Positions 60,301 to 64,000 of a DNA stretch of 64,000 nt are shown in pieces. This DNA is from Chloroflexi bacterium UBA6077 (lineage in GTDB: Bacteria; Chloroflexota; UBA6077), in the NCBI GenBank assembly GCA_002436065.1, contig DIXP01000112.1, positions 75,946 through 139,945 on the forward strand, in the 5' to 3' direction. The position numbers and the translations under genes were made by a program. The notes beneath the pieces were generated by a model, which saw only the letters and a list, made by a program, of their open reading frames with translations, had not been told where the DNA came from and made no database searches. Position 1 is the stretch's first letter; every line of letters starts with the position of its first letter.

Positions 60301-62890
60301 TTTCTTCATCAATTACTATGACTTCAAACTGCCGGTGGCCCCTCGCACCTACAGCAGTATCCTCGGTTACCAGATGGACACCCTGTCACAAGCCCTTGGA
60401 GAGGATAGCCAACAGCTCCAAGAGCTGCGCAGCATCATGACGGCAATCAGCTATCTCCCCCTTGGAACCGAGCTGGCTCCGGACCGGGTGGAGGAGCGCC
60501 AACGGGAGAAGGAGGTGATCAAGCGCCGGATATCCGCATTGTACGGGGCCAGCGCCTACGTCCGGGCAGCCTTCGACACCACCGTACAGGCGTTCAACGG
60601 CACCGTTGGCGACCCTCGCAGCTTCGACCTGTTGGACGGGTTGCTGGATGAGCAGCCCTACCGTCCTGCCTTCTGGAGGGTAGCCGCCGAGGAGATCAAC
60701 TACCGGCGCTTCTTCGACGTCAACGATCTGGCCGCCATTCGGGTGGAGTTGCCCGAGGTCTTCCAGGCAACGCATGCCGTGGTGCTGCGCTGGTTGGCCG
60801 AGGGGAAGGTGACCGGACTGCGCATCGACCATCCGGACGGGCTGTGGAACCCGCGAGCCTACCTGCGACAGCTGCAGGAGGGCAACACCGTGCGGCAGAT
60901 CCAGGAGCAGCTGGGAATCGCGCCCGAGTTAGGAGCCAGCGGCCCTGCCGGCCCGTCCGAAGCCGAGGCCGACTCGGGCAACATCATCTCCCTCGAGGAA
61001 CTCCAACCGGTGGTTTCCACCTGGTTTGACAACCGGTTCACACGGAACGGGTCGGCCGAGCCCGCATGGCCACTGTATGTGGTTGCCGAGAAGATCCTCT
61101 CCGAAGGGGAGCGCCTCCCAGAGGACTGGATGGTAGATGGCACTACGGGCTACGACGCCATGAATGCGCTGAACGGGCTCTTCGTGGACGCCGGCAATCG
61201 GGAGCAGTTCGACGGGATCTACCGGCAGTTCACCGGCCGGGACGCCGACTTCCGCAACCTCACCAACTCCACCAAGAAGATGATCATGCTGGTGTCGCTT
61301 TCCAGCGAGATCAACGCGCTTGCGCACCAATTGGAGAGGGTTGCCGAGAAGAACCGGCTGTACAGGGACTTCACGCTGAACAGCCTAACCTTCGCACTGA
61401 GAGAAGTAGTAGCTGCGCTCCCCGTTTATCGCACCTACATCTCTGAACTGGGAACTGTCTCCAGGCAGGATCAAACCCACCTGGAAAGCGCCTCCGAGGA
61501 GGCCAGGAGACGCAACCCCAGGACCGCTGCCTCCATCTTCAACTTCCTGCGGGACACCCTGCTGCTGCGAAACCTCCAGGATTTCCGCGAGGAGGACCAC
61601 CAGGCCCTGACGGAGCTGGTGATGAAGTTCCAGCAGGTCACTGGCCCCGTCATGGCCAAGGGTGTGGAGGACACCGCCTTCTACGTCTACAACCGGTTGG
61701 TCTCCCTGAACGAGGTTGGCGGACACCCAGAGCAGTTCGGCCTCTCCCTGGCGGACTTCCACCGGCAGAACGCCGAGCGCCGGGAGCGCTGGCCCCACTC
61801 CCTGGTGGCCACCTCCACCCACGACTCGAAGCGCAGCGAGGACGTGAGGGCCCGCATCAACGTCCTATCGGAAATCCCGGAGGAGTGGAGGGAGGCGCTA
61901 GGAAGATGGGGCACCCTGAACGAGTCGAAGAAGGCCAGCATGGACGGCGGGAGCGCCCCAGACCGAAACGACGAGTATCTACTGTACCAGACCCTCTTGG
62001 GAAGCTGGCCGGAGGCGACCCCCAACGGCCGAGGGCTGATCTCCACGCAGCAACTCGCCCAGTATAGAGAGCGGATCGCCGCGTACATGGCCAAGGCCAC
62101 CAAGGAGGCCAAGGTCCACACCAGTTGGGTCAACCCGAACGAGCAGTACGACCACGCAGTCCGGCAGTTCGTGGACAGGGTGCTGGAGGGCGTAAAGGAG
62201 AACAGCTTCCTGAAGGAGTTCGCGCCTCTGCAGCGACGAGTGGCCTACTTCGGCCGCTTCAACGCCCTGTCGCAACTGCTGCTGAAGCTGACCTCTCCGG
62301 GGGTTCCCGACCTCTATCAGGGGTGCGAGCTTTGGAACCACAGCCTGGTAGACCCCGACAACCGCCGTCCGGTCGACTACGAGCATCGACGCTCACTGCT
62401 CGCGGGACTCAGGGAACGGGTGGAGAAAGATGGGGAGGATACCACCGCCTTGGCAGATGATCTGCTGGAGACCGCGTGGGACGGGAGGATCAAGCTGTTT
62501 GTGTCCTATCGCACCCTGGACTTCCGCCGGACCCACGCCCGGCTCTTCTCAGAGGGGTGCTACCTCCCCTCCATGGCAAGAGGGAGCAAGAGGGATCACG
62601 TCTGCGCCTTCATCCGCACAGTTGATGGGGAAGGAATCCTGGTAGCGGTACCACGGCTGGTGGTTGGGCTGACTGGCAGAAGGGAGGTCCCTCCTCTGGG
62701 AGCGGAGATATGGGGTGATACCTGGCTGAGTCTACCAAAGGAGCAGAAGGGCAGGAGTTTTCGCAACGTTTTCACCGGGGAGCTGCTGCGGGTGGGCGAG
62801 CGACACGGCTCCCATGGGCTGCCCGTCTCCGACATCTTCGGCCGCTTCCCCGTGGCGCTGCTGGAGCAGATGCCCGGCCCTAATCCGTAG
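57329..62890 (+). CDS. treY: GH57/DUF3536 glycosidase fused to maltooligosyl trehalose synthase (TreY)
   Basis: 1853 aa, continuous frame. Residues 1-about 825 are a GH57 family protein of the DUF3536 type: ERYVCIHGHFYQPPRENPSL at the start, RFGRLPEGMWLPETAADVAT, MVHIATDGESYGHHHRNGDM (catalytic-region acid) and GVERWKSHCGCNSGNY. From about residue 832 a complete TreY begins: RVPSATYRLQIHSGFPLREA, SDHGYDICDHSQVSPALGGE, LVDTVPNHMGVGDACNTWWM, GLRIDHPDGLWNPRAYLRQL (nucleophile), VVAEKILSEGERLPEDWMVD (acid) and SLVATSTHDSKRSEDVRARI, ending with a YQGCELWNHSLVDPDNRRPV block. The fusion joins alpha-glucan processing to terminal trehalose formation. The stop TAG is provided by a repeat element. Confidence 0.93.
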   Translation: MERYVCIHGHFYQPPRENPSLEAVELQDSAYPYHDWNERITAECYGPNGASRIMDGDGRIVKIVNNYARMSYNMGPTLLTWMEENSPEVYQSILAADRESQERFSGHGSALAQAYNHMILPLANSQDKHTQVVWGISDFEHRFGRLPEGMWLPETAADVATLEVLAQHGIQFTILSQNQASRVRRLTGGVWRDVSGGRIDPTRAYVQRLPSGRQINLFFYDGPISRAVAFEGLLTRGELFADRLMGAFSDDRNWPQMVHIATDGESYGHHHRNGDMALAYALNQIESNGLARLTNYGEFLEKHPPTHEVQIFDNSSWSCIHGVERWKSHCGCNSGNYPDWNQGWRGPLRDALDWLRDELAPLFERRGRRLLRNPWLAHDDYISVVLDRSRENVDRFLDQHAPRQLSESGRTRALKLLEMQRQAMLMYTSCGWFFDELSGIETVQVIQYAGRALQLAEELFGDSLEPRFLELLERAKSNIPDHRDGRLIYEKWVKPSLVDLRQVGAHYAISSLFEDYGERTSVYCYTVDREDQRLHSAGKLKLALGKARISSGITQESDRISYGVLHLGDHNLSGGVRQFSSEESYEAVTREIAAVFDRSDLTELIRVVDRHFGSNSYSLKLLFRDEQRKILGTILNSTLGEAESLYRQLYEHHSPIMRLISDLSAPPPKAWQAAAELVINSRLRRAFESEELELEAVPGLLEEARRWQLSLDGAGLGYLLREALEKRMEALCANPEDLALLRKLKETMVVVGTLPFEVKLWRVQNLYYGLLQTAPARVLEGHRRHSEAGREWGGHFVSLGEMLGVRMEEVKETLMKKTPTVEALAEEVAIRRRVPSATYRLQIHSGFPLREAQAIVPYLHDLGVSDCYASPLLKARSGSDHGYDICDHSQVSPALGGEDAFDAFASELRTRGMGLLVDTVPNHMGVGDACNTWWMDVLENGPSSNYSRYFDIDWHPVKPELQDKMLLPILEDQYGKVLESGKLQLSYEDGAFFINYYDFKLPVAPRTYSSILGYQMDTLSQALGEDSQQLQELRSIMTAISYLPLGTELAPDRVEERQREKEVIKRRISALYGASAYVRAAFDTTVQAFNGTVGDPRSFDLLDGLLDEQPYRPAFWRVAAEEINYRRFFDVNDLAAIRVELPEVFQATHAVVLRWLAEGKVTGLRIDHPDGLWNPRAYLRQLQEGNTVRQIQEQLGIAPELGASGPAGPSEAEADSGNIISLEELQPVVSTWFDNRFTRNGSAEPAWPLYVVAEKILSEGERLPEDWMVDGTTGYDAMNALNGLFVDAGNREQFDGIYRQFTGRDADFRNLTNSTKKMIMLVSLSSEINALAHQLERVAEKNRLYRDFTLNSLTFALREVVAALPVYRTYISELGTVSRQDQTHLESASEEARRRNPRTAASIFNFLRDTLLLRNLQDFREEDHQALTELVMKFQQVTGPVMAKGVEDTAFYVYNRLVSLNEVGGHPEQFGLSLADFHRQNAERRERWPHSLVATSTHDSKRSEDVRARINVLSEIPEEWREALGRWGTLNESKKASMDGGSAPDRNDEYLLYQTLLGSWPEATPNGRGLISTQQLAQYRERIAAYMAKATKEAKVHTSWVNPNEQYDHAVRQFVDRVLEGVKENSFLKEFAPLQRRVAYFGRFNALSQLLLKLTSPGVPDLYQGCELWNHSLVDPDNRRPVDYEHRRSLLAGLRERVEKDGEDTTALADDLLETAWDGRIKLFVSYRTLDFRRTHARLFSEGCYLPSMARGSKRDHVCAFIRTVDGEGILVAVPRLVVGLTGRREVPPLGAEIWGDTWLSLPKEQKGRSFRNVFTGELLRVGERHGSHGLPVSDIFGRFPVALLEQMPGPNP

Positions 62891-63020
62891 TGCAGGGCCC
62901 GGTGCCCTGCGGTCCGGTTGCCCTCTATTGCGCCGTTGCCTATGGGTCCGGGTGCGGGTAGAGCATTTGGTTATGTGAGTGTATCGCCAACGGGTAGCAG
63001 GGCACAGGGCCCTGCACTAC
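62887..63020. repeat. MITE-like inverted-repeat element, copy E
   Basis: 134 bp with ends GTAGTGCAGGGC and GCCCTGCACTAC, in the same orientation as copies A and D. Its bases 2-4 are the TAG stop of the GH57-treY gene. Confidence 0.85.
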
Positions 63021-63078
63021 GGGACGGGACCAATTTGGGCGAGAACTAGGAGGCACAGCCTCGCAGCCTTGCGATGCA

Positions 63079-63546
63079 TCATGCGGCCTTTCGGCGTTTG
63101 GGAAGCCGGCGAACGCCCATCTCGTGCGGCAAGGAAAGCAGGTCCAAGCCCGACTCCGGGTCCTTCTCGCGGCGGATCTCGCCCGGCAGCTTCGTCAGGA
63201 ACAGCTCCAGGGTGGGGCGAGCGTAGCCCTCCTCCATGTCCCCGCTGTAGGTGCGGGTCTGTCCATCACTGACGGCTACATGCATGTGGATCTTCGGCTT
63301 GCCATCAACCCAGGCTATGTTGCCCAGGAGGCTCACCACCTCAACCTGCTGGTCGATTTCATGATTCCGATACTCCTTGGCCGCGACGTCGAAGTAACGC
63401 AGCCGCGCCCGGCAAAAGGCTCCAAAGGCGATGAAGTAGCCTCCTCCGATGTTCTCCTGCTCGATGAACTCGGTTAGCTTCGACCTGACCTCTTCGCCAG
63501 GCTCCAGTCTCAGAACGTACTGGTTGCCAAACTGCTCGTATCGCAT
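63079..63546 (-). CDS. PPC/DUF296-domain protein
   Basis: 155 aa PPC-domain protein, the bacterial homologue of the plant AT-hook-associated fold. MRYEQFGNQYVLRLEPGEEV starts the domain, followed by LTEFIEQENIGGGYFIAFGA, VVSLLGNIAWVDGKPKIHMH and YSGDMEEGYARPTLELFLTK. Where the family usually has GGHL the sequence has SGDM, so one metal-site His is replaced. The start is placed at ATG 63546 because the domain begins there with a G-rich ribosome-binding site; a longer frame from 63648 begins inside a repeat end. The function of single-domain bacterial members is poorly defined. Confidence 0.8.
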   Translation of the reverse strand: MRYEQFGNQYVLRLEPGEEVRSKLTEFIEQENIGGGYFIAFGAFCRARLRYFDVAAKEYRNHEIDQQVEVVSLLGNIAWVDGKPKIHMHVAVSDGQTRTYSGDMEEGYARPTLELFLTKLPGEIRREKDPESGLDLLSLPHEMGVRRLPKRRKAA

Positions 63547-63624
63547 AACCCCTTGCCCCCCAAGCGAGATGCCGTGGACATCGAGGTTGGCAGGGTCCGT
63601 ACCAGGAAGCCGTCCTAGGACAGT

Positions 63625-63980
63625 GTATGGACAATTGCGGAAACGCATAGCCTGTCATACCGAGCCCCTATTGTCATGCCAAGCCCCACCCCTGTCATGC
63701 TGAGCCTCCCATTGTCATGCTGAGCGTGGAGCAAAGCATCTCCTGTTGCCTTACGGCGCGCTTACTGTTACCGATAGCCACGGCAAATGCCACTACGTCT
63801 GCACTCTGAGCACCCGGTGGGAGTAACTGGAGATCCTTCGCTCCACGCTCAGCATGACAAGAGAGGCAGCATGACAAGAGAAGCAGCATGACAAGAGAGG
63901 CGGCATGTCAGGGATGGAGCTTGGCATGACAGGGGAAGGGGTCGGCATGAGGTGGTATGCATTTCCGCAATTGTCCGTAC
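63625..63980. repeat. 356-bp inverted-repeat region with GTCATGCTGAGC units
   Basis: The ends are 25-base inverted repeats with two mismatches (63625-63649 and 63956-63980; shared core GGACAATTGCGGAAA). Inside, several copies of GTCATGCTGAGC/GTCATGCCAAGC run one way (63654-63740) and the other (63850-63930). GTCATGCTGAGCGTGGAGC at 63715 is the reverse complement of GCTCCACGCTCAGCATGAC at 63841. Nothing coding is visible from 63649 to the window end. Confidence 0.7.
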
Positions 63981-64000
63981 CTGCGATTCGTTCTCTCGAA

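Noticed and set aside
63549..63648. N-terminal extension of the PPC protein (MRFRNCPYTV...)
   Set aside because: Its first codons are an inverted-repeat end that recurs at 63956-63980; domain and ribosome-binding site favour 63546.
63650..63930. Possible CRISPR array in the repeated GTCATGC units
   Set aside because: Repeats are short, irregularly spaced and arranged in both orientations; no equal-length spacers and no cas genes.
1..64000. tRNA or rRNA genes
   Set aside because: No stretch read as a cloverleaf with GGTTCGA-type T-loop or as rRNA; none could be supported by eye.

Overview
GC-rich bacterial DNA that I would place in an uncultured Chloroflexota (inference). The clues are low-complexity Pro-Thr linkers in secreted proteins, a recurring N-terminal domain of the GLMVWRK...WTAF type, several families of short palindromic dispersed repeats, a ydaO-type c-di-AMP riboswitch, and a GH57/TreY fusion. 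No rRNA, tRNA or CRISPR array was seen.

Region 1 (1-3.1 kb, minus strand): a 2-oxoacid/acetoin-type dehydrogenase set, E1 alpha, E1 beta and an E2 cut by the left edge. Region 2 (3.2-17.8 kb): two directly repeated copies of an IS-derived element bracket about 12.5 kb of cargo. The outermost ends are flanked by the same 7 bp (GTTGGAC at 3216-3222 and 17801-17807) and the inner flanks do not match, as expected for a composite transposon. All functional cargo genes lie on the minus strand: a LacI-type regulator with a clear promoter/operator, a tripartite tricarboxylate transporter (tctC-tctB-tctA), a MaoC-like dehydratase, a CaiB-type CoA-transferase, a second E2/E1 alpha/E1 beta set, an IS5-type fragment and a second TctC-type binding protein. 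This looks like a mobile organic-acid uptake and catabolism module.

Region 3 (17.8-31.3 kb) is mixed: a small acidic protein, a polytopic GT-C-like glycosyltransferase carrying an in-frame repeat, a metallophosphoesterase, a putative GT-A-like protein, a two-subunit TPP decarboxylase, an alpha/beta hydrolase, an HTH regulator followed by an oligopeptide-type ABC binding protein and two permeases without ATPases, a secreted protein with a degenerate metallopeptidase motif, and a CheC-like protein.

Region 4 (31.4-62.9 kb) is a large alpha-glucan/trehalose hub: glycogen debranching enzyme, two TreZ, OtsB, OtsA, GlgE, a TreS-maltokinase fusion, GlgB, and an 1853-residue fusion of a GH57/DUF3536 protein with TreY. 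Enzymes of four trehalose-linked routes are therefore present (OtsAB, TreYZ, TreS, and maltokinase-GlgE with GlgB). otsA is preceded by a c-di-AMP riboswitch with an intrinsic terminator, and a PII-like c-di-AMP receptor gene lies just after otsB. Other genes here are a LUD protein, a second secreted protein, a 691-residue protein of unknown function, azlCD, lspA and a PAS histidine kinase divergent from glgB.

Region 5 (62.9-64 kb): a PPC-domain protein and a 356-bp inverted-repeat region of GTCATGCTGAGC-type repeats. Five copies of a 132-147 bp inverted-repeat element (ends GTAGTGCAGGGC / GCCCTGCACTAC) punctuate regions 3-5; two of them supply the stop codon of the preceding gene.
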